Below, piece after piece: positions 1 through 13,000 of a DNA stretch of 64,000 nt; position 1 is the first letter of the stretch; each line of letters starts with the position of its first letter. The translations under genes were made by a program, and so were the position numbers. A model generated the notes under the pieces. It ran no database searches and was not told the DNA's origin. It worked only from the letters and a program-made list of their open reading frames with translations. The stretch is taken from assembly GCF_052857255.1 (NCBI RefSeq), contig NC_135502.1:154924599-154988598 (forward strand), written 5' to 3'. The stretch comes from Amblyomma americanum (Eukaryota > Arthropoda > Arachnida > Ixodida > Ixodidae).

Positions 1-95
1 CCTTACGGCGCGGTTCAGGTGTCCAACGATATATGAGACAGATACTGCGCCATTTCCTTTCCCTCCAAAACCAATTATTATTGTTATTATTTTGC
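1..95 (+). repeat. 3' end of a Ruka-like tRNA-derived SINE, cut by the window edge
   Basis: The first 95 bases match the tail of the SINE at 46238-46524: the same GCGCGGTT-GGTGTCCA segment, the same ATATGAGACAGATACTGCGC block and the same ACCAATTATTATT tail ending in ATT repeats. The tRNA-like head lies to the left of the window. The name Ruka-like rests on recalled tick SINEs and was not checked by alignment. Confidence 0.75.
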
Positions 96-1249
96 TTTCT
101 TTAAATCTTTATTTACTTCAAGGTCGTGCAACGCAATTTCTGGACCTATGCCTTCAAGCACCCGCACACCTCCCCGCGCGAGCAGCACAAAAAAAATGCG
201 CTTTATTGTACCGCGTTTCTCGACTATGTATGGAGCAGCAAGACGCTGCATATATCTCAAAGGTATAAAATATTTTGCCAGATGTACATTTTCCTGTGGA
301 CTCGTGGACTCAGTTGAAGCGTTTATTAGACAGGCTGTAATATAAGTATATGAAAACAGCTTAACGCAAAATACGAGATGAGAGGTGGACACACCACGAG
401 CGCTACTAAAAACAAATAATTTATTGCAACGAGGCAATTAATAGGAAGGACGTAGACACAAACATACAAAAAATAAGGAGTCGCCGCCACATCAGTAAGA
501 ATTTATCGGCTATCTAGGAATGCTACCTCTTTGGACAGAAAACTAACAAATGAAGCACTAAAACAAACGGCGCTTCTTTTGCTAATTGCGATGGATTTTA
601 TAATCTCCCATGTGAGCTATGTTCTGTGCTTCAAGATTTTGCAGTAATTAAGGTCTGGCTTACACGCGCCTTCTTGTCAATCACGGTAATGCAGCGTGAG
701 GTTGCTCTTGGGATTCGAAGTTAACAACTCAGCATGCTCTCTCTTGCGATCACTTTGCGTTCCTCCAAACGCGCTGCACTTGCGACGACTTGTCTCTTGT
801 CAATCATTAGGCAATCTATAGTCCATAGCCCTTAGCGGCGGACGTAGTGCCTCCTGTATTACCGCGAGTGCAACGTGCTAGTGCCTACATGCGCCTTGCA
901 CTCTCCATACAGTGCAACCTACTTGTTTCAAGCGCAGACCTCAGTATTTTGTAGATACCGAAGGGAGGAGGCATGACTCGGACACACGAGATGCCTGGCG
1001 CTTCGGCGCCGCTCGTCGTTCAAGTGAGGTATCTTGCACCTGCACGGCGCTGCAACTTCAAAATATCTGGCCGTTCTGCTCTCTTGCTCTCTTTTCGTTG
1101 TTTCCCGCTCCCTGTTCGCATTCGTTTTTTTTTTTGCGAAGAGTAAAATCAGTCTCCACGGAATCTGCACGCTGTCAGCACGTGTCATTACATCCTGCAG
1201 CAAGGGCGGAGCCTTCGCTACAAAGAAAAGGGAATATGCAGAGCAAACA
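96..1249. other. Intergenic, nothing recognised
   Basis: Short open frames exist on both strands (for example 912-1295), but none shows a recognisable domain, a signal peptide or convincing splice signals. A T-rich run sits near 1120-1135. Confidence 0.5.
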
Positions 1250-1483
1250 AACGCATGTAAGAAAGACAAATACAAGCGCTGACACTACCAACTGAAAACG
1301 TTTTATTTACACGTGCAATAGATACCGAAAAAGGCAGGAAAGATAAAACATCAATTGGTCGACCAGGACGTAAAACAAAAAGGAACCTGAACAAGGCCAG
1401 ACACTTATCTTCTTAAGGACGGCAATCGACGGTGTGCTGACGCAGGTCTCCCCGCTTTTGTTGATGATGAACGCCTCTAAGAT

Positions 1484-1774
1484 TTATCTCGCTTTCTTCG
1501 TATACCTTCGCAAAACGCACGTTTCATGTAGCTTTGGTTTACAGCTTTTGCAATTTTTACAGTGCAATGGCAAATTGCTACCTGTTCCAGTCCTTATTGA
1601 ATTTGCGTTATCACGCAGCCGGTCACTGAGGCAACGGCCAGTCTGACCGACGTACTTGCGGCCATAGGTAAGCAGAATTTCATAAACAACTCCATTCTTA
1701 CAGTCAGTAAAGCGGGTTTCACGTTTTTGGACGCATGATATATTTTCCTTTCCTTTTGGTTCATTTTTCGGCAA
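1484..1774 (-). pseudogene. PLE GIY-YIG endonuclease domain
   Basis: The 96-residue frame contains VVYEILLTYGRKYVGQTGRC followed by LSDRLRDN. This is the GIY-YIG pattern: the Y..I and YVGQTGR blocks, then the Arg of the first helix. In PLEs this nuclease nicks the target DNA and primes reverse transcription. A conserved Cys/His-rich stretch follows (PLHCKNCKSCKP), as in the copy at 19.7 kb. The domain alone is readable, but the frame is cut off from the RT by stops upstream, so I call it a pseudogene. Confidence 0.75.
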
Positions 1775-2164
1775 AGGCCGTCAAGTTCGTTTGGTGCTTA
1801 AAACGCAACACGGATGCCAACGTGGTTTCCAGCCTTGTTTAATCGTTGCGATACGGAATGCACATATGCAAGTGTGAGTCCTCTTTTGGTCAACCTGTGA
1901 ATAGTCGCGCTTCAATTTTGGTTTCCGGTATTCTGCCAGGAGCCCCCCTGCCAGATCCATGAGGAAGGCCAAGGAAAACCTGCCGATTCCAGCGTCTTGA
2001 TTTGGGGTGCAAAGCTGGCGCGCACTCGATGTTGGCATGATCTTCTGAGTGCCTTTTATTTATGGGATGGCCATACTGCGTTCAACTACCTTTGAGCGCG
2101 GAGACTCGAAAAGCCGAGGACATTTTTTAGAGAGGGTGCGTACATCCAGCATAGATGGTGTGGG

Positions 2165-2431
2165 TCAAAAAGTCAAAACTAGATCCAGGAACCTCGACTG
2201 GTTGTCTGCGGGAAGTTCCCTTCTCAAGGTAAATCCAGAGATGGTTGCTCGAAAGCAGTCTGAGATGAGGTTCACATAATCAGTGGTATGGTCCCCTGGA
2301 CGACAGTCGAACAAGAGCAGGTAATAGTCAACAAACTGGAAGATCCGTGTGGTCCTTAAAGTGTTGAGCTGTCTTTCTAGGTTCCTGTCATCGTATGCCA
2401 AAACGAGGTCGCTAAGCAGGAACCAAAGCAC
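2165..2431 (-). pseudogene. PLE reverse transcriptase palm fragment
   Basis: The frame holds LSDLVLAYDDRNLERQL, then FQFVDYYLLLFD, then LRRELPADNQSRFLDL. These line up with PLE RT blocks, where the catalytic motif reads V-D-D-Y-L and is followed by an ELP-x-(D/E)-NQ-x-x-FLD block, as in the copy at 18.9 kb. Here the second catalytic aspartate is replaced by tyrosine (VDYY). Further upstream RT-like sequence continues in other frames to about 3122, for example a short fragment near 2600 around DYGAVRFQ. The loss of an active-site Asp plus frameshifts means no RT activity. Confidence 0.65.
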
Positions 2432-3130
2432 ACTCCTTTTTTCTGGCTGTAAATGTCACTTTCAAAGGCGATCAGGGACAACCGCAGTTAACATATCACA
2501 AGATCCAGGAATGTGTCCACGTTAGCGCCACACTCATTCTGGAAACGAACGGCGCCATAGTCTTCGATGCCTTCATTGACTACGTTATAATGTCAACATG
2601 TGGTAGGAGAATAGTACAAATACTTGGCATCGACTGAGAAACCACTCACTGATGAGAGATCGGTCACGAAGGTAATCCGAAACATCGGAGGTCTTTCGCA
2701 CGAGGTTGAGGTCGTCGACCTTCAGTAAGGCCAAGAATTTTTGCAGAAAATACTTGAAGGGCAGGTGTCAAGTTCTGCGTTCTGAAATGATGACACGGAA
2801 AGGAATCCGTGCTTGTGAGTCTTCGCTGTGAAGAATATGTTCTTTGCTGTGAGGAACATCTGCATCCCCTGAGAACACACTCGACAAACTGAAGAAAACC
2901 GTTCTGGAGCGTTTGAGACTTCTGATCAAGGCAGGCTCCAGTGGCTTTTTTCCAAGGAAGAACTTTGAGACCAATGTCCCGCACAGCTGCTGCACCACAT
3001 GCGGCAACCAATGTGCGACCAGTCTTCTCAAGTGCGCGAGGTTCCCAATCCTCAGGAGCTGTTCCTCCTGCGACTTCCATGGTCCACGCGGATGGTTCTA
3101 GCTGGCTAGGACGATGTGGCACACAACCAG

Positions 3131-6100
3131 CTACTCAAATTGCTGACCGTATGGCTGACTGCCGTTCGTCAGCCACGGTGCGGATGGCCTCTTCACGGGT
3201 TTCCGAGAAGGCAGACGGATTATCTCAACTGGAGACAATAACTGGTCCGATAACCGCGACAGTTGAGTTGCTCACAACTTCCGCTGGTAGTGAACTGTTC
3301 CAGACGCAGCCGCACATGACGTGGAGCAAAAACATAGTCATGCAACCAATCCGGCGAAGTTGATCTGCGCATCAACTGGTATAACCAACGTTTTGAGGAA
3401 CCAGCCACCCGCTGCAGTATTCCTTGCTCGTGGACGGGAAACGCACCGGTCTGTCACTAAGGGCGGCACCGGCCAGCATCTCTGTCGCCTGTTCTTCGTG
3501 GTCGTCCGCATTTATGGCACGCGTCTCTTAGTCGGCACCGGAGCGAACTTTCTATCTGGGTTGCAAAAGGACGGATACGCTAGCACGGCAAACCCTCACC
3601 TGCTTTACACGCATGCAACAACACCGCGATTTCATCAAACTAACTCCAGTCAATGACGGCGTTATTTGGGTGAGGCGCTTTTTCAAGCTGTTGTTCCTGA
3701 TGGCCGACATCAGATTTGACATTTTGCGGGTACACTCCCTGAGCTACTTCAACCTGTACTTAAGCGACTGTGATCGCCGGCTGAAAGACAACTTAATGTC
3801 GCTTCCACTGCGAGGACAGAAGTTATAAATGTTGTCTTCTGGAATCTGCCGGTTTCGTCCCACATCAACGTGTTACAAGATCATGGCCGATTTCTCCGCG
3901 CTGAAGAAGCCGTGAAACAGAGCTTTCTATGAGGCACAAGGTGACGCACCTTATAGTCACCGCCGACCACTTCTCTCAGCTTTACCCCGATGGCTTTCTG
4001 GACACAGGCTTGAATACGCTGGTCGGGAGTTTGAACATGTGCTCCAGCTCGGCATATTTTGACCTGATTTCTGCAACCGGTCGTCTGCACTACGTATGGT
4101 GCGTAAAAAACTGGAATTCTGAACACTGGCGTCGTTGAGGTGTTTACTGTGCCCTAAACGCTATAGAGTAAGCTTTACAGTTCCTAAAGGAATGCATATA
4201 CATGCAAGCACTGCACATGCGTAAGTCAGGAAAATCAACTAGTAGCAAAAATCAAACGCATATGCTCTGATACAAACGGCACAACCACTTCAGAATTGTG
4301 TCCCGTTATATTTGATGCATTGTTTATGTGGGACTTCTTCTTGATTGCTCAGAAATTGCTTCAACAGGATTGACTTGGACTGAGCGTCAAATATGTAGCT
4401 ATTTAGTGGCGAGGAGTTATATTTGAATGAAAGTTTTTGTAAGTAAAACGAGCAATTGTTTGTTTCTTGTTGAAACAAATGCGCACATGACGGCATAATA
4501 ATTAGACAAAAGTTAGGAAGTCTCTGTAGAAACTGCTTGTAAGACAAAATCTACGTGAAGCACGAATATCATAGAAACACGACACGGGCAGTATGTTATA
4601 GTTCGCGAACAAGGGACTGGCGTCAGAGAGGTACTGGTAGCTTGCAATGTACCAGAGAATTGTTTCATTAAAGGACTGTAATTTTATTCACGTCATTGTT
4701 TTTTTACGCTGCAAAGAATTACGCTTGTAGATGTGTCAAGCAAATAATACATGCTATATTAGGAGCATGATTGCATTATCAGGAGCATTCGGCAAAGTGA
4801 GAGAGTTGAAACCGGAATGGAATTTTTTTAGCATTTATCAGTGATATGCCGGTTGTAGGTCAAAGGTAAAACATTCTATCAATATCGTCAAAATATTTCT
4901 TTTAGGGTCAGGAGGACGAATTAAGTTGATTTTACTTCTTTTAAACTACGCAAATTATCTAAGACGTTTTTACAACAAAATGTTTAATGAGGCGCGAAAA
5001 GTTAAGCTTCTCAAGCCCTTTCGAAAACAATGGAATGCGGCTCTTTGGCCTGTATTTAGCCGCCATGTTTTTGTCATCACTTTTAAAAATGTCGAAGTCT
5101 GGGCGTTTCATTTTGTCAGGAAACACGCTATTCACTAGCTTAACTACATTCACTAGCGACTTGCTTGTGAACTTGTTACCGCCAACAAGGATCGTATCAA
5201 GGTCTGAGTTTGTTTACTTTGCATACTAATTTCCAAGCTACACTGGGTTCTTTTGTAGAAGCACCAAATAAGAGGTGATGATAATATGCAAGCTTAGGCG
5301 ATATAATCTCGGCATTAATTTTATTCCTTGTCTTCTTGAATTCCCAAAACGCCCCTCAGGTATGTGTGCACGGAAAAGAGTGGTACAAGCGGTTTTATGC
5401 CTTGCCATTCAAGTGACGTCACGTGAACCAAGTTCTTTTATAAACTTTTTTTTTGGGTTTCTGTGTTTTGAGAAGAAACTGTTGCTCATATAAACTTGTT
5501 AATCTTTGATGAAAAGCGGAATACGCCTCATAAGCGCATGTCTTTCCAGGTATAAAAGACCAGTAAGATGCCGTTACTTTGTTCTGAATGAGTTCATTGC
5601 TTTAGCTGTAACGCACTGAAGGAAAAAAAAATTCGTGGTATGCCACTTTTTCACGTTGTAGCTCCTGGAAAAAAAATGAACACACAATAGCGGTTGCTTA
5701 CTTCACATACAATTAAGCGGTTACCCCGGAAGCACGCCATTAATGAACCACCGATTACATACCCGTGCCGAAAATAGGTACCAACATCCGTCTTTCATTC
5801 GCATGTTTGCAAATTGCTACATTTTCTGAGCATGGCCCAGAAATAGATCGATGTTCAGCGACTATGACTGCCAGCAATGGCCCTAAGGTCACTGCTAGTG
5901 CATGGATCAATATGCACGATCAGTGGTTTTCTAGTTATTTGCATAGCAGGGCTGCCTACAGGAATTTCCAGTATAACAAACAACTTGCTCTACCAACAAC
6001 ACCAGCGGTGAATTACAGCACGCAATTAGAGGTACCGTTTGCGGTTTTTAATACCTTGGGACTTTTCACAGTATATTGTGTAATTTGTGAGCATCATGAA

Positions 6101-6959
6101 ACTATCAAATAATACTAGAATCTGTCCTGATGCAGTGTAACACTTGATCACAATTAAGTGGTTCAAACAATCATACCGGGCATATTTTATTGAAGCACCA
6201 CTTATTATCACGTTTGCCGCCGTTCTGATTCTTCAGGTCGGGCTACGCAGCTTGGCAAGCTGATGTGGCAGGGCTAAGACATCTATAATATGATTCGCGG
6301 CGCTGTGTCTCCAGTGAACTGATCAGTCGTATCGTAACTACTCATGGCACTTGTATCGCAAGAGAAACTTTTCAGTCCCCTGAAACAAATTCCTCGTCAA
6401 GCTTTTGAACGACGACCTCGCAAAACGACGAAGGTGTAAAGAGACGCACGTTGTGATTATCAGCATAAGTATGACCATAGCACGAAAAGGCGAAAATTAT
6501 TAACACTTTGAACTTTGCGGAGCACAGTGCGTAAGAAGATACTCGCAAAATATTCCTATAGGATAAATTGTAAATGATGCGTAAGGACTATCGCCGCATT
6601 AAATGTAAAATTGGAATCGAATTTTTCATATTTGCCTTGCACTGAATTGCCGATTTCAAATCGTAATGCACAGTTTCACACCCCTGAAACACGCATATTA
6701 AAATTCATCAAGTTAAATTTAACACTGAATACAAATGAACGCAATTTCAGCTTTATTAGTATATTTGCGTGTCTATAAATAACGAGTTTTTTTTTTCCAC
6801 AAATCTTGCGCCTCAGGTGACAGAATCTCCCCTGAATTCACGTCAAAGAACAATTTTGAACAAATATTTTGTCTGTTTGGAATAAACTACTTTGTGCAAA
6901 AACGGCTTGAAAAGTCATGCGAAATGCGCTGAAAGCCGCAGACTGGGGGCATAATATTT
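3131..6959. other. AT-rich intergenic stretch, no gene recognised
   Basis: About 3.8 kb. The part up to about 4130 may hold decayed N-terminal PLE sequence belonging to the copy at 1250-3130, but I cannot prove it. From about 4150 on the DNA is AT-rich with short frames lacking known domains. No splice-linked exons, RNA genes or clear repeats were found. Confidence 0.4.
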
Positions 6960-7936
6960 TGCGCAAGAAACAAACCGGCAACACCGAATTGCATGCTATA
7001 CTTTGAAAATCAACAAATAGAAATTTTTGAAGAGCACAAAATCCTTGGAGTCTATTTTTTGTGTCATTTAAACTGGGATGCCCACGTCGAACACCTCTGC
7101 AAGAAACTCTCGTCAGTCTGCGGAGCCCTCTCGCGATGCCGTGAAACTTTACCTTTGAAATGTAAATTTAAAAATTATTATGCATTATTTTTCTCTCACC
7201 TTAACTACTGTAGCTTAGTATCGGCCACAATGGCTAAAAATAACATAAATAAGCTTCTGGTACTGCAAAAGAAAATTGTTCGAATAATCGCCGATATAGA
7301 TATCATGACTACTACGAAATACGCCTTCCAAGGTCATAACACTGTCCGGTTTGATGTTTTGTATTATTTTAAGTTATTGCAAAAAATGTATTTTTCCACG
7401 GCATCTATCGTCAGTTTTTACTCCACCTTAGCACATTTAGACACGCGTGGTGCTAACATATATACAAGAAGTACGAGCGCATGGAACATACCCCGCTTTC
7501 GCACCGACTATAAATTACAAATGTTGTCTTATAATCTGCCCCATGTTTTAAACACTTATCAACATACAACGGGATGTACAAAAGCTGAGCTGCGGAAATA
7601 TTTTGTTCAAATACCATTATATGCCTCCACTTGTTGATTGTTGAAAGTTTTGCTTCAGTGTTAATGTTTTTAATGTTTTTTTTTCAACATCTGTATGGCC
7701 ATTTTAGTGTTCTAAATTTTTTTAAACATTATTCGAGTCAGTGTATATATGTGTCGAGTGTTTTTTCTTGAAATATTATACTACTGTATGTATGACGAGT
7801 TTTGAAAATTTCTTGTGCCGTTCGTGTGCTACTGCTTGTATGTGTTTCCTGGACACAGCCAAACTGCCCATGCCACTTCAGCCAAGAAACCCTCCAGTTG
7901 AAACTGGAAATAAACTTATCTGTATCTGTATCTTTG
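6960..7936 (+). mobile_element. 5'-truncated non-LTR retrotransposon (LINE)
   Basis: A 214-residue RT C-terminal frame (6993-7637) is followed by about 270 bases of 3' UTR, an AATAAA at 7909-7914 and a short TATCTG-type microsatellite tail (7917-7934). A microsatellite tail instead of poly(A) is typical of L2/CR1-related LINEs. The 5' end, with endonuclease and RT palm, is missing, as expected from incomplete target-primed reverse transcription. The exact 5' junction is not visible; no target-site duplication was found. Confidence 0.7.
6993..7637 (+). pseudogene. LINE ORF2 C-terminal fragment (RT thumb and tail)
   Basis: The frame begins after the RT catalytic region. It contains HKILGVYFLCHLNWDAHVEH, matching the conserved KxLGVxxxxxLxWxxH block that follows the RT palm in many LINEs. 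Next comes FFSHLNYCSLVSATMAKNNI followed by INKLLVLQKKIVRIIA, matching the HLxYCxxVWxxT...LxxLQKKxxRxI block. No YADD motif remains. The frame is open for 214 codons, suggesting a fairly young insertion. It cannot encode an active polymerase because palm and endonuclease are missing. The clade (L2/CR1/jockey-like) is uncertain. Confidence 0.7.
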
Positions 7937-7940
7937 TTTT

Positions 7941-8655
7941 CAAAAAAAGTAAGTAGTTTGAGTCGCTTCACGTGCATGTAACATTGGAGACAGACCTCTT
8001 ACTTGAAAACTACACAATACTTCCCTGAGAGTCCATGGCTTTTTAATTCAGAGGCAGCTTGGGCAAAATGGGCTACAACCATGAATTCAGTACCTTCTGG
8101 TAGACCTGCAAGTGACCAAGCTATAGAGATTTGGGGTGGAACTGGACACATGTTAAAACTAGCCTGCTGCAGTGAAAGATTAAGCATATATTATTCACAT
8201 CTTGCAGGAACGATAGACGAACAACGTCCTCGTGAACACAGCATGTGTCGGGCCACATGACACTCCACTCTGCGGATTGAAAAGGTGGTCAGTGTGCGGT
8301 TAATCAATTCCACAAAAAATTAAACATAGTTCTCCGCATTGCGGTCGCATTCCTTTGCGCACTAAGTCAAAGTAGACATTTCACAATGAGAGTTGGCACA
8401 CAGAAGTCATCCTAGCGCTTTGTCGCTTTCTCTTTTCCTGCCGGAGAAAAAACTCAGCGTGTAGTCAAAGCAGCAATTTCACCAGGAACCTTACTGCTCG
8501 AACGCTTTTAAAGTGAGGGGCAGTTGTACTCAAATATAGGATGTTGGAGGCCAAGCTACTGAATTAAGTCACAGTTCTCACAACGTGTAAGGTGTGGATT
8601 TTCGCTTGCGCAGAGTACGATTGCTGGCTGACTGAAAGTCTTTATGTTCAAAATA
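7941..8655. other. Intergenic, nothing recognised
   Basis: Mixed-composition DNA with short frames on both strands (7999-8260) that show no domain. No repeat or RNA gene was recognised. Confidence 0.4.
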
Positions 8656-8721
8656 TGTACAGGGAGCGAGTGGAGTGGTCCTTAAGAGGCCTTTCCTTAC
8701 AAACACTAGGTTGGCTTCTCA

Positions 8722-9455
8722 TTACAGGAGCCGATTGGCTGTAGCTGCTGCTCGGCTGCGCCATACCAGGGTTTTTCGGCTCGCCAGGTCAGAGCAGCCG
8801 AGCAGGGCCGCCTCCCAGTCCTCCCGTGCAGGGTTAGGGATAGGGGGAAGGGGCGGAGTTGATTGGCATCACCCACACCTGTAATAAATGTACGAAGACT
8901 TTTCCCTACTGTGCTGGTAATCCCCTGTGCACGCAGGGTCTAAATGTTTGATGACTGCCGGGCACAGAAGTGTTTTAGTATAAAGGCGAAGGAGTAAGCG
9001 TTCCTCCTCCTTCGTGAGGCTTTTGCAGGGCTTAGGTAACATTGCATATCCGAATTAGAAATATTGGATGATTTTCTTGAAGGTAAAAGCCGCATTGGGG
9101 TCGGAGTCCGCATTGGGGGTAGTCGAGGGCGATTCCCGTAGAGTGAGCTCGCGGGCAGCGGCGTCGGCCGCTTCATTGCTCTCGAGATCTGAGCGCGCAG
9201 GAGTCCATATTTTTGTGCGGGACGCGGGAGCCCTGAGATAATTGCTATGCTAAAATCTTCGGTATGCTAAGTAGGAAATAAAGCCCCTTTTGATGTTCCT
9301 GCAGGCCCCTCGCGAGTCGGTAATGATGACCCGCAAGTCCTGATCGGCGGCGGCGAGCGCGATTGCCTCCTCTTCCGCATGACTAATGTCTTGTGCTTTG
9401 AACGTAAGGCAGTTCACTGAGGTGATTTGGTGGATGACTGCGGCCGTGTAGCAAG
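8722..9455 (-). pseudogene. LINE RNase H remainder and ORF2 C-terminus
   Basis: Minus-strand translation in broken frames gives VNCLTFKAQDISHAEEEAIA followed by LAAADQDLRVIITDSRGA (about 9425-9295). This holds the Glu of the AEEEAIALA block and the Asp of the ITDS block, the second and third RNase H carboxylates. Internal indels and stops follow. Near 8830 a frame reads REDWEAALLGCSDLASRKTL and ends at 8722, resembling the WEAALLSSD-type C-terminus of such ORF2 proteins. The coding sequence is non-functional. Confidence 0.5.
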
Positions 9456-9459
9456 CCCG

Positions 9460-10071
9460 CTAGTGTTGGATGGTGGCATCCGCGTAAAATGCTCCATGTT
9501 TGTTTCTATAGCTTGCCATGACCTCCGCCCTATGGTCGTCTCGTGTCATGTTGGCTGGAAGAGGGCGTACGTGCAGGGCGTATCTCCGGATTTGGGGGAT
9601 CTGCACGCGCTCTTCCCTCAGTGTTGGATTGTGGATGTGAAGTCGGGCAAGCAGGCGGCAACCCGACGGCGTCTTTGAGAGTCTTGTGTAGTGGTTTGTC
9701 AAGTGTGCTTCTCGGAGCTTCACCAAGGCGCTGACCATCCCCAGGCCCGGGAGGCGCTGGTCGGATGTGGTGACTGGGAGGTCGAGAGCACGCATGTAAG
9801 TCTTACGGAGAACCATCTCATGGGCTTTCTCGTCATGTTTGCGAAGGTGGAGATAAGAAGTAGAGTACAAGTCTCGACTGGTTACGAATGCATGCGCCAG
9901 CTGCAAGGAATCTTTGCACCGTAACCGCCCGCGCTTATTTGAAACCCAGCGGATTATGCGGCCCACCTGTCCCGCACCTTGCGCACCTCGAAAGAACAGC
10001 GCACCTGGAGTGTACTGTACATCCTTTCTCTGTGCATTGGTTATGTGGTTATTCGCCGCGATACCAGCCAT
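9460..10071 (-). pseudogene. LINE ORF2 fragment, post-RT connection to start of RNase H
   Basis: The 203-residue frame contains IIRWVSNKRGRLRCKDSLQL, then AHAFVTSRDLYSTSYLHLRK, then LDLPVTTSDQRLPGLGM and LREAHLTNHYTRLSKTPSGC. These match the RT-to-RNase H connection of tick I-type LINEs as I remember them. It ends in YRNKHGAFYADA, which is the first strand of an RNase H fold and supplies its first Asp. The next block, in another frame just downstream (lower coordinates), continues the RNase H. The open length suggests modest age. Confidence 0.65.
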
Positions 10072-13000
10072 AGGGCAGACACGTCTAGTCTAATTGCAGC
10101 ATTACAGTGGATTGCGCTACGCCATAGCGACTGTCGGAGACAGAAGGAGACGACGAGGAGAGAGGCTCATTCTCTCTTTTTTTAAAGAGAATTTTGTTGT
10201 CGCAAGAGGATCGGTAACTCAAAAATGGCGAAGGAAAATGCAGAAAGGATGAATGAGCGGTGCTGCGCGTAGCTGGGCTTGAGGGAAACAGATTGTGAGT
10301 ACGTAAAATCAGAACTAAAACAAAAGCGCTTAGTGCGGTAGGGGCCAGAACTCTCCAGAGAAAACGGCTCGGTAGGAAGAAACGGCGAATATATGACGCT
10401 TGAAAAAAAGGGGGAATGGGTGAAACGAGCGACAGCGTCCCGGAATTCTTGGAGGATGCGTCATAGGCAGTTGGCAAGATGTTGAGAGGAAAGGAAACGA
10501 GGAAGCTAAGGTGTAAGAATACAACCTGAGAGCGAAACGAAACGCAAGAATGAAGAGCAAGCCTTATGTTCGGTGCTGGAAACATTTGCAGCTGAAAACT
10601 TGAAGCGTGGTCATCAATTTTACCATAAACGGCTCTAGATACTTGCGTATTGTTTCCACTCGTGTCCTGTAGCTTCTTTGGTTCCAGATGTGATTAACAT
10701 GTGGCTATGAATAAGCAGAAGTGTGGAACAATGACGACAAATAGCATACACAATATGTGTTCCTCTAGTGTTCCATATATCAGACATAAGGAATTCAAAT
10801 TAGCCAAAGGCACATCTAAGCAGCACAATTTGTCAATGCAATAATCCGCTGTCGCAGCGAAGAATCCTCTACATTTTATGCGGAAGGTAGACAGCTCAGC
10901 CCGATCCATGGTGATGTGGCCTGTCGTCACATGTTCTTGCTAGCGAAGAAAAAGCAAAGAGAAACAGGTGCAAGTCCGATCGGTAACAACTTCCCATATC
11001 TATAATAAATAAAGACGATATTTATAAGCAAAAATAAACGCAGCAGCGTTAAGCACAAAATAATCAAAAGCACAGTAATATGACGGAACAATTTAAAACC
11101 ATAAAAAGCTAGCCACGTTAGATTCGCGGTTTGAGATGGCTTGGCAAGTTTTAGAGGAGGTCACGTAAGAAGCAATTCGGTTTTTTGCAGCAACGTATTT
11201 TCGACGTGCTCTTTCCATCCAGCATTTACAGAAGCCCGTGAAATACTTAGAAACTGCGGGATTGCGCACTTACGCTACCGTGCTATCGCACTGACAAGCC
11301 TGCTATGAATGAATGATGCATGCGCGCTCACCGTCTCACGAAGTGGCGGCGCCGCTTTAAGCGTAGCCTTGAAAGTGCACTAGCACATTCTTCCTGAACA
11401 TGGAAAGCTCGTGCCGTGATCTGCGATAAGTGATATACAGGTCACAGAATGTCATTTCACGCGAGATATTACTGAGACATAGACAAAACACACACACAAA
11501 ACAAAAAAATGTAGGAAGGGCAGTGAAGTCGCGTATATCAAGGTAGCATCCTTTTGATTTTGTCATTTTGCAGCCCAGCGAACTGAGCGGCGGCCGCTCA
11601 CTTGGGTACGGTGAGAGCGGACGTTGACTTTGTTCATATTTAGTCCGTTCGTTGAATATTTTATTGCTGCATGAGCCCAGGCACGCGATTGTTGTATTGT
11701 TTGTGGGCTTTCATCGCCTGAAAAATGACTACGTAGGAGGTGTTGGCAGAAAAAACTGGATTGGTTCTTACTTAACCGCCGGTACCACTTAACGAATAGC
11801 ATATCCCGCTGACATGAATATTTTATATTTCTCGTAATTTTGCTTAGATACAAACTTATAAAGCGGGTTCAAAAAGTACTCTGAAGAGCGCTACATGACG
11901 AAAAACAGTAAGTCGTTGCTTTCAGGTAGCTCCGCTAAGACACTTATTTTTAAAAACCTTAGTTAAAATTACGTAAAACACGCTTAATGTCAGAGGCAAA
12001 GAGGCAAGCAATGGCCCATTTTGTCCAGCCTGTAAAATAGCGCAGCCAATCCCTGGGAAACATTTATTTCAAATCAATTTTTCAATTCGATTTTTTTCCA
12101 GAAGTATTCTGGCGGGTTTAAAGGCAAAAAGCTGTTCCTGGCAGCTTGACAAAGGCCCACATAACCACCATTAAGGCAGTAGGTGATGACGTGATGAGGC
12201 AAATGATTAATTAAAATAAAATTATTTTACACACAATATGAGACCAAAAAATGGGTAATAATAAAGCAACAAAATATACAATAACAAGAATTACATTTTA
12301 AAATTTCGCACCAGTTCTAAAGCAAACAGTATTGACGAAGTAACGATTATAACTTCAAAGGAAATTTACACATAATGTTTGAGAATACTATTTTATGCCA
12401 TTCAAAAATATAAGACCTTAAGTCTAAGTAATAAGTAGCAAGAACAAACTCTTCACCAAGGTTTCAACTGGTAATATTTCAAAAAAAAGGCAACACATAA
12501 TACAGACAATATAGATCCTAAATTATTTAATTACAGATAAATGAGTACAGTTGTGCAAGCTTGATATCAATTGTAAAGAAAGGTGCAGCTATATGGACAA
12601 TAATTGGTCAAGTAACTGTTTCAGTGTGTTATTTGTTACGTGTTTTTATTTATTTAGGATGACTGCAAGATTTTGCTTCACTGCTCGCACTTTATAATAT
12701 GTACGGAACCGAGGTATGAATCATGTATCAGTGTTCCGTGTGCGAGTTTTTTTATTGAGTTCTAAAGAGGCTAACGACACAAGGAACTGCGTGCAACTCG
12801 AAAACTCCGCCTGCGATAATGTCTCGTTTCCGTAAACTTCACGAAGAAGGTCATACGTCTGTTTGGCTATCTTGGCAAGCTTCACCGAGAATTTTATAAT
12901 TACACACTGTTCGAGGGGACGGCCATCACTCCACATTCACTCACAGTAGAATGTGCAAGCGACTAGTAACAAGGTATTTTTCTACATGTAGTGCCATCTA

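Larger units (their letters stand above)
1250..3130 (-). mobile_element. Degenerate Penelope-like element (copy 1)
   Basis: Read on the minus strand, this stretch carries in order RT-upstream sequence (about 3120-2440), the RT palm region (2431-2165), a linker, and a GIY-YIG endonuclease domain (1774-1484). That is the domain order of Penelope-like retroelements. Past the coding part, at about 1330-1260, a tail matches the 3' UTR of the PLE at 19915-20111 (a TTTATT/TTTTCAGTTG-type block followed by AGCGCTTGT). Several stops and frameshifts separate the pieces, so it is dead. Coding traces may continue a few hundred bases beyond 3130, but I could not anchor them. Confidence 0.75.
8660..10071 (-). 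mobile_element. I-clade-type LINE relic with RNase H domain
   Basis: On the minus strand the fragment runs from the RT thumb region (10071-9460) through an RNase H-like stretch (about 9455-9270) to an ORF2 C-terminus ending at a stop at 8722-8724. A short 3' UTR follows, to about 8660. An RNase H domain after the RT is the hallmark of I-clade LINEs. The element is 5'-truncated and carries stops between these blocks. No clean tail or duplication was found. Confidence 0.65.

Noticed and set aside
10085..10585. 166-codon Ser/Phe/Leu-rich minus-strand frame
   Set aside because: It comes from a purine-rich plus strand and has no domain or splice context.
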